DNA of 64,000 bases, taken from Cellulophaga sp. HaHa_2_95 (GTDB lineage: Bacteria; Bacteroidota; Bacteroidia; Flavobacteriales; Flavobacteriaceae). The notes beneath the pieces are model-generated. The model was not told the DNA's origin. It did no database searches and worked only from the letters and a program-made list of their open reading frames with translations. Location: positions 1,674,001-1,738,000 of the forward strand of contig NZ_CP058988.1 of the NCBI RefSeq assembly GCF_019278565.1. Reading direction: 5' to 3'. Position 1 is the stretch's first letter. Each line of letters begins with the position of its first letter. Below, piece after piece: positions 53,725-63,676 of this stretch. Both the position numbers and the translations under genes were made by a program.

Positions 53725-55290
53725 TTATTTATTCTGGAGTTTTAATTGAATTTCTTCAATCGTCAAGTTCTTAGTTTCAATTAAATAACGGTAAAGGATA
53801 AGCATGCCTATAAATACGGTTGCGGCATAAAAAAGTAAGGTGTTACTAATTCCGAATGTTGCCAATTGTGTAGGGAACATCATTTGAATTAACCAGCTTG
53901 CTGTACTCGTTATTAACGTGAAAAATGGGATTGCGATACCACGTAATGAAATCGGGAAAATTTCTGAAAATAAAACCCACATCACGGGTCCTATAGAGAA
54001 ATGAAAGGCCGCAATAAAACTAAGAATACCTATTAAAACTATAACGGCATTTATATCAGCTGATTTTTGAATTAATAAACTAGAATGTTCACGGGCATCT
54101 TTTTCGCCCAATGATTTAATTAATGCTTCTTTTAATGCAATATCACTAGCGTACTCTATGTCAACCATGTTATTCAAACGTTCTGCATTTGGTATTTGGT
54201 TCATTTCAGCAATGGCCTCTTTAGTTAAGGTATAGGTAGCTGTTTTAAATCCAACATATGCAATCCCTAAACTTATGACAACCCACAGCATGCCACCTAT
54301 AATCATAGGGCGTCTTCCTATTCTATCTACTAGTAGCAATCCTAATAGGGTAAATAACAATCCTGTTAATCCTGTCCAAATAGCTTGCATAAAAGCAGCA
54401 TCAGTACCTATCCCTATCTGTTCAAAAACTGTTGGCGCATAGAACAAAATAGCATTGATGCCAGAGGTTTGTTGTGCAATTGCCAAAGTAAATGCAATGA
54501 TAAAAGTTGCGCTATAATTTTTACTAAAAATCTCTTTTAGCTGTGAAAATACAGAACGATTATTAGCACTAGTTTTCATGCTTTTCTCCATGTCAAGAAG
54601 CTGTTCGTTTACCTCGTCTTCAGGTAAAAGTTTCAGTAAGGTTAGTCTAGCGTCTTCCTGTTTTCCATTATAAAATAGCCAAGCAGGACTGCGTGGAATA
54701 AAGAATAAAAGTATAAACCAAGCGATGGCTGGTAAGATTTCGGAGCCCAACATCCACCGCCAGGTGTTCTCATGAAAACCTAAATCTTGTACCCAAGCTG
54801 CATCGGAGACCCCCAGTTGTAGTATCAGGTAATTAATGAAATAAGCTCCAGATAATCCTATTACAATATTAATTTGGATCATGGTAACTAGTTTACCTCG
54901 CAATTTAGGAGGTGCTATTTCACCTATATACATGGCGGCTAATGAGATTGATGTAAAGGCTAAACCACCTAAGAATCTAAAAGATAATAGGCTTATATAG
55001 TTAGGAGCAAAGGCAGATCCGATAGCCGAGAACACGTAGAGGGCAGCTACTATTTGCAAGGTTTTTCGCCTTCCATATTTGTTACACGCATACCCTGCAA
55101 AAAATAAGGCTAATAAAACACCAAGTGCTGGGGCACCAACGACCATTCCTAATTGCAGATCATTCAACGCAAATTCTTGAGAAATGAATTTTACGGTACC
55201 CGATATTAAAGCTGCATCTAAACCAAAAACAAAGCCCCCCATGGCAACAATGAGTGCGTAGCTGTAAGCATTTTTTTTATATGTATTCAT
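53725..55290 (-). CDS. MFS sugar porter
   Basis: 521 residues with 12 transmembrane segments. Sugar-porter signatures: GLDAALISGTVKFI in TM1, GRRKTLQIVAAL, RFLGGLAFTSIS in TM4 region, PRSPAWLFYNGKQEDA in the central loop, QQTSGINAILFYAPTVFEQIG, and DRIGRRPMIIGG. There is an extra charged segment of about 60 residues between TM9 and TM10 (with YTLTKEAIAEMNQIPNAERLN). It is 19 bases before GH16 and 36 after GH127-B. It likely imports galactose or anhydrogalactose, or a short oligosaccharide, across the inner membrane. Confidence 0.9.
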   Translation of the reverse strand: MNTYKKNAYSYALIVAMGGFVFGLDAALISGTVKFISQEFALNDLQLGMVVGAPALGVLLALFFAGYACNKYGRRKTLQIVAALYVFSAIGSAFAPNYISLLSFRFLGGLAFTSISLAAMYIGEIAPPKLRGKLVTMIQINIVIGLSGAYFINYLILQLGVSDAAWVQDLGFHENTWRWMLGSEILPAIAWFILLFFIPRSPAWLFYNGKQEDARLTLLKLLPEDEVNEQLLDMEKSMKTSANNRSVFSQLKEIFSKNYSATFIIAFTLAIAQQTSGINAILFYAPTVFEQIGIGTDAAFMQAIWTGLTGLLFTLLGLLLVDRIGRRPMIIGGMLWVVISLGIAYVGFKTATYTLTKEAIAEMNQIPNAERLNNMVDIEYASDIALKEALIKSLGEKDAREHSSLLIQKSADINAVIVLIGILSFIAAFHFSIGPVMWVLFSEIFPISLRGIAIPFFTLITSTASWLIQMMFPTQLATFGISNTLLFYAATVFIGMLILYRYLIETKNLTIEEIQLKLQNK

Positions 55291-55326
55291 AAATTATAGG
55301 CTTTTGGTGTAGTAATTCTAAGTGTT

Positions 55327-57426
55327 TTATTCCCAAATAACGGGTAGAAAAACAGACATTTCTGTTTCTTCATTACTTCTATTAGACCACGTGAAATAGG
55401 GAATAAACGTAGTTTTGAAAGTGTTCCATTCCGGTTGATTTACTTTTTGGTACATTGCCGTACTATTCGCAGTTTCTTTTCTAAGTAATACCTCTCCAGA
55501 AATAGTGGTAACACCTCCCAAGAATTCAGGATGATACGCTGACTTTAAATTTCTAGTATCTCCTTTGATATAGGCTTCTAAAATACTACTGTCTTCTGGT
55601 AAATCTACAGATTCTAAACAATACACTACCGGCCCTCTTTTTATGGCTACTTGATTTCTTACTTCTTCAATACGACCATGGCCTTCGATTAAATTAATGT
55701 CTAATGGCATGCTTAAGCGAATGACGTCCCCTTTTTTCCACCTTTGATTTATGGTAGCATAGGCTCCTGGAGTAGTTTCTATATTGGCCTCCTCGTCATT
55801 AATTGTGATTTTTGAGCCTATTACCCATTCAGGAATCCTCAATAGAATGTCAAAGGCTTCGTCTTTGCAGGCTTCAATAGAAATTGCGATATCGCCCTCC
55901 CAAGGGTATTTTGTTTCTTGTTTTAGTTTAAGAGCAGAGCCATCATTTAAGGTTGTTGCTAAATTATTGCCACCATATAAGTTAACAGCAATACCATTTT
56001 CAGATTTACTGTAGGCCCATCCAGATACTTGAGCAATGGTGCGCACGAGGTTGGGAGGGCAGCAGAAACACTCCAAATATTCCTGTCTAGTAGGAAATTC
56101 TGTGTTCATTTTGTCATAATCTCTTGCGCCATGAACGGTACGTAGTGGATTTGCATAATAGTACCTATCGCCTTCAATATTAATTCCAGACAACGCGCTA
56201 TTGTATAAAACAGTTTCCATGACATCAGCATATTTTGCTTCTCCATGTAAGCCTAACATTCTATAACTAAACATTGAATTACAGATATTTGCGCAAGTTT
56301 CATTGTAGGCGGTGGTATTGGGCATCATGTATTCATTAATAAAACCTTCTTCAATTTTATCTTTATTGGTTGATGCTCCGTAATGTGCTTGTCCCACGGC
56401 ACCAGTAACATACATCTTTTTTAAGGCTACATTCATCCAAAGTTTATCCAGAGCATCGATTAAGGCTTGTTCTCCGGTCTCGGCATATACATCTGCAGCC
56501 CCAGCGTAGTAGTACAAAGCAAGAACAGCGTGGCCCACGGCTTCATCAGATTCTCTTAAAGGAGTCCGCTCTTGTACCATATCACCAATAGGATATCCTT
56601 TGGTTTCTGGCGTTTCTTCTACTTCATATGTGCCTCGGTTATTTATGAATTGCTCCGCTAAATCTAAGTAGTTTTTGTTTTTTGTAGTTCTGTATAATTC
56701 TACCAAACCCATAATTTGAGTTTGATTAAAGCCAAAGCGTCCGTAGCGCTCCTTGTCTGTCATGAACAATGAGTACATAAGATCGGCATGTTTAATAGCG
56801 ATGTCTAAAAAGTTGGTTTGTCCGGTGATGCGGTAATGAATGCAAGCACTGGTTAGTAAATGTCCAGAATTATACATCTCATGAAACTTTCTGTTTTCAT
56901 AAGGTTCTCTATCATCAAAGAGCTGTATTTGAGTTTGTAAATAGCCGTTTTCTCTTTGTGCTTTGCCGATGATGGTTATGTAGTCATCTATTTCAGTTCG
57001 TAGTTTTTTATCTTTATTTTGTCCATATACATACATGATGGCTTCCATGAATTTATAGAAATCACCATCATGCCAATGCATACCCTTATGTTCTCCTTCT
57101 TGTAACCCCGCAGCTATTTTAAAATTGTTCAGCGCATGACCCTTATCGCCCGTTAGTAAGCTCCTCATGTAAGGAATCATTTTGGTTTCAGCAGTTTTAA
57201 ATTTTTCTGCCCAAAAGCCTTCCGTCCATTGGCATTCCCCAAAATCGATACTTTTAAATTTTACATGTGGACTATGAACATTGTTTAATATGCCCTTGCC
57301 AGCATCTAAGCTGTAACTGGCTGATGGTGTGCTGGTGTTCGCTGCGACAGTTTTTTTTGTATCTGGGTTGCAAGAAATTAATAATATCCCAATTAAGGTC
57401 AGTAATGGTATCCTTTTCATGTTCAT
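55327..57426 (-). CDS. GH127 family glycosidase, lipoprotein (copy B)
   Basis: 699 residues. Unlike copy A it has a lipoprotein signal with lipobox LLISC (Cys19); start ATG 57426 or the second ATG at 57420 both work. The body matches copy A nearly block by block: GEHKGMHWHDGDFYKFMEA, HYGASTNKDKIEEGFINEYM, ETCANICNSMFSYRM, CFCCPPNLVRTIAQVSGW. The Glu/Cys/Cys-Cys zinc-thiolate site is intact. It probably removes terminal 3,6-anhydro-D-galactose (or an arabinofuranose-like sugar) outside the cytoplasm, complementing the cytoplasmic copy. It is co-transcribed with the sulfatase 21 bases upstream. Confidence 0.9.
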   Translation of the reverse strand: MNMKRIPLLTLIGILLISCNPDTKKTVAANTSTPSASYSLDAGKGILNNVHSPHVKFKSIDFGECQWTEGFWAEKFKTAETKMIPYMRSLLTGDKGHALNNFKIAAGLQEGEHKGMHWHDGDFYKFMEAIMYVYGQNKDKKLRTEIDDYITIIGKAQRENGYLQTQIQLFDDREPYENRKFHEMYNSGHLLTSACIHYRITGQTNFLDIAIKHADLMYSLFMTDKERYGRFGFNQTQIMGLVELYRTTKNKNYLDLAEQFINNRGTYEVEETPETKGYPIGDMVQERTPLRESDEAVGHAVLALYYYAGAADVYAETGEQALIDALDKLWMNVALKKMYVTGAVGQAHYGASTNKDKIEEGFINEYMMPNTTAYNETCANICNSMFSYRMLGLHGEAKYADVMETVLYNSALSGINIEGDRYYYANPLRTVHGARDYDKMNTEFPTRQEYLECFCCPPNLVRTIAQVSGWAYSKSENGIAVNLYGGNNLATTLNDGSALKLKQETKYPWEGDIAISIEACKDEAFDILLRIPEWVIGSKITINDEEANIETTPGAYATINQRWKKGDVIRLSMPLDINLIEGHGRIEEVRNQVAIKRGPVVYCLESVDLPEDSSILEAYIKGDTRNLKSAYHPEFLGGVTTISGEVLLRKETANSTAMYQKVNQPEWNTFKTTFIPYFTWSNRSNEETEMSVFLPVIWE

Positions 57427-57447
57427 CTGGAAACGTTTAGTTGAGTT

Positions 57448-58869
57448 TTAGTCTTTTAAAAGTGAAGGAATCTCATTTTTTATGAGTTCAGGGGTGCGGT
57501 ACCGGTCCATACGTTCTATGTCGTAGTTTTCAAAGCTTCTTTTTAGCATCCATAGAGGGCGTTCTAAAGTAGATTCCCATTCGAACATTTTTTTAAACAT
57601 GCTTTTAACACGTTCCGGATGTGTCGTAGCTAAATCAGTTTGCTCTCCTATATCTGTAGATAAATCATATAGTTCTGCAGGTCTATCTGCAAAACGGATC
57701 AGCTTCCAGTCGTCTTCTCTAAAAGCTAAGCGAACTTCTTTTTTCCAGAACAGTGTTTGGTGTGGTCTTTCCTTAATCTCGTTTTTGATGTATGGAATAA
57801 GATTTACACCATCTACATCTTTTAATTCTGATACATTACCTCCGCCAGCGGCATAAAAGGTAGGGAGTAAATCTAAGGTGCTGATTGGATAATTATAGCG
57901 ACTACCTTTTTTTAACTCTTTAGGCCAACTTATAACAAAAGGCACTCTAATTCCGCCTTCTAAATGATTTGATTTAGTACCGCTGAGTGGTAAGTTTAAT
58001 GAGGCATTTTTATCTGTTGGGCCTCCATTATCATTGGAAAATACAACGATGGTGTTTTTGTCTAATCCTAGCTTTTTCAATTTATGTAAAACCTTACCAC
58101 ATGCCCTGTCTAAGGCTAAAGTCATTGCGGCTAGTTCCTTGCGTTTGCCTGTTAAGTCAGGGAAGGTATTCATGTCTTCCTCGGTAGCCTCCATAGGAGT
58201 GTGCACGGCATTAAAAGCTAAGTAAATAAAGAAAGGATTTTTCTTATTCTTCTCTATAAAAGAAATGGCTTCATCGGCTAAAGCATCCGTGACATATCGT
58301 TGAGGTTCTTCAAAGTTGCCAAAGCCTCTTTCCATTTTTGTGTCATGATGAGCGCTAGAAGCTTCTTCGTAGCCAAAATAGCTGCGGGCGCCGCCTCTAA
58401 AACCATAAAACTCATCGAACCCTCTTTTAGTTGGGTGAAAACGGTCTGCATCACCTAAATGCCATTTACCGTACATGGCCGTTTTATAACCTAATTTTTT
58501 TAGATAATCGGCAATAGTTACTTGATCTAGAGGTAAGCCCATATCATCAGCCAGAAATTTTGAGTTTTCACTCATGTATCCGGGCACGTTTATTTCCTCA
58601 TAACCAAAACGCTGTTGATATTTTCCTGTAATTAAACCCGCCCGAGATGGGCCGCAAGTAGCATCGGTCACATAACCTTGCGTAAAAGTAACCCCTTGTT
58701 GGGCTAATTTATCTAGGTTAGGCGTTTTCATTTCGGTACTACCTTGAAATCCAAAATCGGCATAACCTGCATCATCAGCAAATAAGATAATAATATTTGG
58801 TTGCTCTTGTGCAGCGCTTATATGATATAAGCCAATCGAAAAAAGTATAAAAAGGATTCTCATTTTCAA
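57448..58869 (-). CDS. Type I sulfatase, secreted (S1_19-like)
   Basis: 473 residues with signal peptide ending HISAAQEQ. Formylglycine motif [13 protein letters not shown] with Cys72; metal ligands in [14 protein letters not shown]; further signatures GKWHLGD and [12 protein letters not shown]. It is similar to the sulfatase at 44025 in type but lacks a lipobox, so it is likely periplasmic. It would desulfate oligosaccharides before GH127 acts. It is 21 bases before GH127-B; a 164-base gap separates it from the upstream VOC gene and may hold a promoter, though no clear box was found. Confidence 0.88.
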   Translation of the reverse strand: MKMRILFILFSIGLYHISAAQEQPNIIILFADDAGYADFGFQGSTEMKTPNLDKLAQQGVTFTQGYVTDATCGPSRAGLITGKYQQRFGYEEINVPGYMSENSKFLADDMGLPLDQVTIADYLKKLGYKTAMYGKWHLGDADRFHPTKRGFDEFYGFRGGARSYFGYEEASSAHHDTKMERGFGNFEEPQRYVTDALADEAISFIEKNKKNPFFIYLAFNAVHTPMEATEEDMNTFPDLTGKRKELAAMTLALDRACGKVLHKLKKLGLDKNTIVVFSNDNGGPTDKNASLNLPLSGTKSNHLEGGIRVPFVISWPKELKKGSRYNYPISTLDLLPTFYAAGGGNVSELKDVDGVNLIPYIKNEIKERPHQTLFWKKEVRLAFREDDWKLIRFADRPAELYDLSTDIGEQTDLATTHPERVKSMFKKMFEWESTLERPLWMLKRSFENYDIERMDRYRTPELIKNEIPSLLKD

Positions 58870-59033
58870 ATTATTAATTATAATTCTTATTTATTGATGA
58901 AATAATAATAAATACATAGAATAATTACAAAATAATAGAAAACTAAGAGAAAGAGGGTAGCTGATTTTATCCGGTTATAGCACTATATTATCCATATTGA
59001 ACTATGAGAAGTGTATAAATAGATATTTGAAGG

Positions 59034-59360
59034 TTAAATTTGAGATGCAACTTCCATAAACTCTACAGGAGCTCCCTTGTGTTTTATAAATGCTACACGC
59101 ACGCCTTCATCAGGAGAAAAAATATCAACTAAAATATCTTTGCCCTGTAAAGCATCTTCCATATTGGCAACTACATAAGCTACGTGTGGAATGGTACGTA
59201 CTAATTCTGGCATGGGGCTATCGGCATCAAACTTTACCCATTCAATTTGATATTCATCTTTTTCAAATTTGGTATAATGAATTTTTCCAGGTTCGTAAAA
59301 ACCATCCCATTCTTTTTCTTCATTTGTAGGTATGCCGATATGGCTAAATTTATAGTTCAT
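59034..59360 (-). CDS. Small VOC-fold protein in anhydrogalactose cluster
   Basis: 108 residues. FSHIGIPTNEEKEWDGFYEPG opening and GVRVAFIKHKGAPVEFMEV ending are typical of a single VOC/glyoxalase half or short form, with His and Glu as potential metal ligands. It lies 65 bases downstream of the aldolase gene in the same direction. An isomerase, epimerase or lyase role on a sugar acid is possible, since VOC proteins often accompany sugar-acid pathways, but no substrate can be named. No signal peptide. Confidence 0.72.
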   Translation of the reverse strand: MNYKFSHIGIPTNEEKEWDGFYEPGKIHYTKFEKDEYQIEWVKFDADSPMPELVRTIPHVAYVVANMEDALQGKDILVDIFSPDEGVRVAFIKHKGAPVEFMEVASQI

Positions 59361-59425
59361 ACTAGAAATTACGGGAGCTTAAATTATTTCGGCTACTGGG
59401 CCTTTTTAGGATTGACTGTTTTGCG

Positions 59426-60073
59426 TTAGTTTATAAAATCTACAATTTCAGATTTTATACTTTTGAAATAGGTGGTGAGCTCTTTGTAGTTTTTATCTTT
59501 AATAAGCTGTTTGTTTAATAAAGAACTCCCCATACCAGCACCAATGGCGCCAGCGGAAAAGAACATTTTTATGTTTTCTTTATTTACACCACCTGTAGGG
59601 AGCAGTTTTATTGTGTTTAACGGTGCTAATACATCTTTAATATAGGTAGGTCCTAGTTGAGTAGCAGGGAAAATTTTAACTGCAGAAGCGCCAAGAGACC
59701 ATGCTTTGTAAATTTCCGTAGGCGTATAAGCTCCTGGAAATATAGGTATAGCATCTGCAACGGCTTTTTTGATCACCAATTCGTCTATGATAGGTGTTAC
59801 AATAAATTGAGCACCTGCGCTTACAGCAACCGAATAATCTTCTAAAGTGCACACGGTACCAGCGCCTACATTTAGATTAGGGAATTCTGTTCTTAGCATT
59901 GCAATAATTTGAGCGACACCTTCTGTGTTCATCGTAATTTCAATGGTAAATAATTCCGCTTCTATATACGCTTTAGCTATTTCTCTAACGGTTTCTAAAG
60001 TTTCACCTCTAATAATACCTACGATTGGAGCTTTATAATAAGCTTCCCAAGAAAATGTTGAACTAGTTGTCAT
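59426..60073 (-). CDS. dgoA: 2-dehydro-3-deoxy-6-phosphogalactonate (KDPGal/KDPG) aldolase
   Basis: 215 residues of KDPG/KHG class I aldolase type. Glu45 lies in FTIEITMNTEG, the Schiff-base Lys133 in SAVKIFPA, and LPTGGVN binds phosphate. It splits the phosphorylated keto-deoxy sugar acid to pyruvate and glyceraldehyde 3-phosphate. The neighbouring gene is a KDGal-type kinase with which it overlaps by 11 bases, favouring the galactonate isomer. Dau-type naming used for anhydro-D-galactose pathways in marine bacteria may apply. Cytoplasmic. Confidence 0.88.
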   Translation of the reverse strand: MTTSSTFSWEAYYKAPIVGIIRGETLETVREIAKAYIEAELFTIEITMNTEGVAQIIAMLRTEFPNLNVGAGTVCTLEDYSVAVSAGAQFIVTPIIDELVIKKAVADAIPIFPGAYTPTEIYKAWSLGASAVKIFPATQLGPTYIKDVLAPLNTIKLLPTGGVNKENIKMFFSAGAIGAGMGSSLLNKQLIKDKNYKELTTYFKSIKSEIVDFIN

Positions 60074-61010
60074 AATGCTGTAGTATTTTTTTCTGACCCA
60101 TTAAAAGGGCTTTTTCTAAAGAAGCGCCATTTAATGAGATTAAATTTTCTTTTGCTATGATTTGATTTAGTGCTGTTTTATATAGGCTATACACGGGGTC
60201 AGGAGCAGCTAAAAAGATGGTTTTGTCGGTATTTTTTAAATATTTTATTTCATCTCCAATAAGCAGCCCACTTAAAAAATAATAGTTACTTTGTTTAGCT
60301 TTATTTTGAAGAATATGTCCGGCTCTCACTGAAAATAAACTAGTACTAAGTAAACCTCTTAAACCAAGGGTTACTCCTTCAATAAATGGTTCTTCTTCAA
60401 ATTTTTCGCTTTTCACTTCAATAGAATTAGAGAGAATACTTTTTTGAGAAAGCACTTCAAACAGTTCCCCTGTCATGAAATTTTTCAAGTCTATAAACAT
60501 AGCATTGTGATAAGTCAAGTGTTTGCTATGGGTACCTGGTAATAGTAAGATACCCTCTTTATAGGAGGCTAATTGGTCGTTTAGACCTATAGCTTGAATT
60601 TCTTCTCCGCGCATCATTCCTGTTTCGGTTTTTGCTCCAGAGATTAACAGAACTTCTAAATGGGTATTGATTTTTAAATACTTCCACTTTAAATTATCAC
60701 CATTAGCTTCAAGTGGAAAATTAGCATATTCCATTTCAAAAAGACCAATATTGGAAGAAGCCATGCCTGCGGTTACCACCATATGATCTCGATGTTCTTC
60801 GGGGAGTTTTGAAATTTGAGAAGTTAGATATTCTGCAAAAAAAGCAGTTTGTTTTTTTGTTTTTTGTGCTGTATACTGTTCGAATAAAGTTTTTATCCCT
60901 TGATTTGTTTTGTGCTCTGCTATAATTTTTAGGTTGGAAGTTGCAACAACTCGTAGTCTAAAATTAGAGGTTCCCCAATCACAACTGATAAAATATTCGC
61001 GTACTTTCAT
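60063..61010 (-). CDS. dgoK: 2-dehydro-3-deoxygalactonokinase
   Basis: 315 residues, the DgoK family length. N-terminal ISCDWGTSNFRLRVV is the ATPase phosphate-1 motif; MVVTAGMASSNIGLFEMEY, LISGAKTETGMMRGEEIQ in part, and LLLPGTHSKHL are conserved family segments. It phosphorylates 2-keto-3-deoxy-galactonate at C6 before aldolase cleavage. Its start directly abuts the aldehyde dehydrogenase stop and its end overlaps the aldolase start, so the three are one translational unit. Confidence 0.9.
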   Translation of the reverse strand: MKVREYFISCDWGTSNFRLRVVATSNLKIIAEHKTNQGIKTLFEQYTAQKTKKQTAFFAEYLTSQISKLPEEHRDHMVVTAGMASSNIGLFEMEYANFPLEANGDNLKWKYLKINTHLEVLLISGAKTETGMMRGEEIQAIGLNDQLASYKEGILLLPGTHSKHLTYHNAMFIDLKNFMTGELFEVLSQKSILSNSIEVKSEKFEEEPFIEGVTLGLRGLLSTSLFSVRAGHILQNKAKQSNYYFLSGLLIGDEIKYLKNTDKTIFLAAPDPVYSLYKTALNQIIAKENLISLNGASLEKALLMGQKKILQHYDN

Positions 61011-62459
61011 TTAAACTAAAGCTTTGGTTACTCTTTTCTTTATTAAATAATCGTCTAAAGCAAAAGTAGAACAATCTACACCAATTCCACTATTTTTGAT
61101 GCCACCATGTGGTAAGTAAATATCGTATTTTACCCCGTTTAGTTGGACTTCGCCAAATTCTAATTGGTCTGCAAAATAAGTTAAGGTCTCGGCATCACTA
61201 GAGAAAACATAGGAGGCTAATCCGGCATTGGTATTATTCGCTAAGGTGAGTACTTCTTCTTTTGTGCTAAATGGTACAATGGTAGCTACTGGTCCAAAAA
61301 TTTCTTCTTGTAAAACAGCAGCATTATTATTTTCTAGACGAATAACGGTAGGTTCAAAGTAATACCCTTTTCGGTCTATGGCTTTTCCTCCGTATATTAA
61401 TTTTCCTCCTTGGTTTATGGCCTCTTTAATAATAGCGTTTACTTTTAAAACAGACTGCTTATTCGCTAAGGGTCCCATATCGGGTTTATTTTCCCTGCCG
61501 AAACCAATTTTTGTATTTTTAAATTTATGAACTATTCCCTCCATGAACGCATCAATCACAGCTTCATGGATAAAAAATCGATTGGGAGCAACGCAAATTT
61601 GACCTGTATTTCCTGTTTTAAGTGCAGCACCAATAGTTATTGCTAGCTCTATATCAGCATCATCAAAAACGATAAATGGAGCATTTCCACCACATTCCAT
61701 ACTGTATCTTTTAATAGATGTTTTGCTACTTTGGGCAATTAATTTTTGCGCTGTTTCTGTAGCTCCTATCATCGTAATTAAACGAGGAATTTTGCTTTCG
61801 CAAAGCGGAATACCAACGGCTGGTATATCTCCACTTATAATTGTTATAACTCCTTTAGGGAAATTTATTTCATGACATAGTTCGCCAATAATATAGGCCG
61901 ATAGAGGAGAGAATTCAGAAGGCTTTAAAATTATACTACATCCAGCAGCAAGTGCAGGTCCTAACTTAAACCCTAAATTTAATAAGGGAAAGTTATAGGC
62001 TAAAAAAGCTACAGCTACCCCCAGAGGTTGTGATTTAATATAATGCTCATGTGTACCCTCCTTGTCAGCAATGCTGATATCTTGACGTTTTACAATTTCT
62101 TCAGCATAATAAGAAAGGGAATTGGTGATACTCGTTAGGTCTTCTAGGCTTCCTTCCCAAGTTTTACCCATTTCATACATTATAGCTTCCCGTAACAAAT
62201 TGCTTTTTTCAAGGAGTTTATTTCGGAGTTTATCAATCCATTCAATACGTTTTTCAAGAGGTAAAGCAGACCAATATTTAAATCCTTCTTGAGCACTAGT
62301 TAATGCTAATTGGGTATCTTCTTCGGTTGCCCAAGCTAATGTGGCAATAATTTGCTCATCAGCTGGGCATACCACATTAAATGTTGCACCGTTAGAGGCA
62401 TCCCTTAAATCTCCGTTTATATATAATTTTTTATGACCGAATTTCAAAGTTGTGTTCAT
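61011..62459 (-). CDS. Aldehyde dehydrogenase, predicted 3,6-anhydro-D-galactose dehydrogenase
   Basis: 482 residues of the NAD(P)-dependent ALDH superfamily. Catalytic Glu255 in MECGGNAPF, catalytic Cys289 in TGQICVAPNRF, cofactor segment YNFPLLNLGFKLGPALAAG and ILKPSEFSPLSA, and the closing GGIKNSGIG. Alone it would be called succinate-semialdehyde-type; the setting with an enolase-superfamily protein, KDGal kinase and KDPGal aldolase supports oxidation of 3,6-anhydro-D-galactose to the acid. It overlaps the upstream gene by 29 bases. Confidence 0.85.
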   Translation of the reverse strand: MNTTLKFGHKKLYINGDLRDASNGATFNVVCPADEQIIATLAWATEEDTQLALTSAQEGFKYWSALPLEKRIEWIDKLRNKLLEKSNLLREAIMYEMGKTWEGSLEDLTSITNSLSYYAEEIVKRQDISIADKEGTHEHYIKSQPLGVAVAFLAYNFPLLNLGFKLGPALAAGCSIILKPSEFSPLSAYIIGELCHEINFPKGVITIISGDIPAVGIPLCESKIPRLITMIGATETAQKLIAQSSKTSIKRYSMECGGNAPFIVFDDADIELAITIGAALKTGNTGQICVAPNRFFIHEAVIDAFMEGIVHKFKNTKIGFGRENKPDMGPLANKQSVLKVNAIIKEAINQGGKLIYGGKAIDRKGYYFEPTVIRLENNNAAVLQEEIFGPVATIVPFSTKEEVLTLANNTNAGLASYVFSSDAETLTYFADQLEFGEVQLNGVKYDIYLPHGGIKNSGIGVDCSTFALDDYLIKKRVTKALV

Positions 62460-63600
62460 TTTGAAGTGTTTCTTTATCCAAATATTCTTTTAATTTATTC
62501 ATGTCTACATCTACCCCCAATCCAGGAGTTGTAGGGACGCAAAATTGACCATTAACTACGTTTATTTGGCTTTGCGTAACAATGTCTCTCAATGCATTTT
62601 CTGTTCTATCTAACTCCATGGTAGGAAGGTCATTATACATCCTACCTGGATTTTTATCCAAATTACCGATAAAATGAGCAGCAGCACTTATAGCAATCCA
62701 AGTGCCCCAAGTATGCGGCACTACATCTTTGTGAAACGCTTGCACAATAGTAGCAATTTTCTTGGCTTCTGTAAGTCCGCCCGCGGCACAAATATCTGGC
62801 TGTGCAATATCAATACATTCATTTTCCAGTAAGCGTTTAAAACCAAATTTTAGATATTCGCATTCTCCTCCAGCAATAGGGATTGTTGTATTCTCTCTTA
62901 GTTTTTTATACCCTTTATAATCTTCCGGAGAAACAGGCTCTTCAAACCAAGAGATATCATATTGTTCTACTTTTCGAGCCAATTCAATGGCCTCTTTATA
63001 CGAATAGGCATGGTTAGAATCGATCATTAATCTAATATCAGAACCAATAGCTTTGCGTATTGCTGCCACGTATTTGATATCTTCTTTAAGACTTAGGCCC
63101 ACCTTCATTTTTATCGCTTTAAACCCTTGAGATTTGTAAAGTAAGGCTTCTTCTATTAATGATTTTTCTAAATTTTCTACTCGTGTAAAATACAATCCGG
63201 TAGCATAAGGCTGTATGATTGGATTCTTTAAACCACCTAGAAGTACGGATACAGGCTGATTCAGGAGTTTTCCTTTTAAATCCCATAAAGCCACATCAAT
63301 AGCACTTAAGGAAGCTTGTAGGGAACCACTTCTGGCATAATCCATAGATCTGCGGTACATTTCTTCCCAAAGTACTTCATTTTCTAATGCAGTTTTACCA
63401 ATTAAAAAAGGAGTGAAAAATTCGATTCCAGCTTTAATAACGTTGGCAGGACCATAACCTTCTCCCCAACCATACGTTCCATCTTCTAAGGTAATTTTGA
63501 CTAAGCAAATTTTTCGCGTGTCATATTGCCATTGCGAGAAATAGAAGGGTGTATCTAGCTTATGGCTAATTACGAAGGGTTCTATAGTTTTAATTTTCAT
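62431..63600 (-). CDS. Enolase-superfamily sugar-acid enzyme, predicted anhydrogalactonate cycloisomerase
   Basis: 389 residues, mandelate racemase/muconate lactonizing type. Lys164-x-Lys166 (AIKMKVG), metal ligands Asp194 (MIDSNHAY), Glu220 (WFEEPV) and Glu246 (AGGECEY), and His296 (VVPHTWGT). The same residues serve galactonate/gluconate dehydratases, so sequence alone does not distinguish these. Followed by the ALDH, kinase and aldolase genes, it fits cycloisomerization of 3,6-anhydro-D-galactonate to 2-keto-3-deoxy-D-galactonate. Preceded by 76 bases and a permease gene. Confidence 0.85.
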   Translation of the reverse strand: MKIKTIEPFVISHKLDTPFYFSQWQYDTRKICLVKITLEDGTYGWGEGYGPANVIKAGIEFFTPFLIGKTALENEVLWEEMYRRSMDYARSGSLQASLSAIDVALWDLKGKLLNQPVSVLLGGLKNPIIQPYATGLYFTRVENLEKSLIEEALLYKSQGFKAIKMKVGLSLKEDIKYVAAIRKAIGSDIRLMIDSNHAYSYKEAIELARKVEQYDISWFEEPVSPEDYKGYKKLRENTTIPIAGGECEYLKFGFKRLLENECIDIAQPDICAAGGLTEAKKIATIVQAFHKDVVPHTWGTWIAISAAAHFIGNLDKNPGRMYNDLPTMELDRTENALRDIVTQSQINVVNGQFCVPTTPGLGVDVDMNKLKEYLDKETLQNEHNFEIRS

Positions 63601-63676
63601 GCTTAATCCTATTGTTTATAAATTTTCTTGTCATTTGGGAACAAGAAATTAATGGTTAGTTATTTGTTTGTAGACG

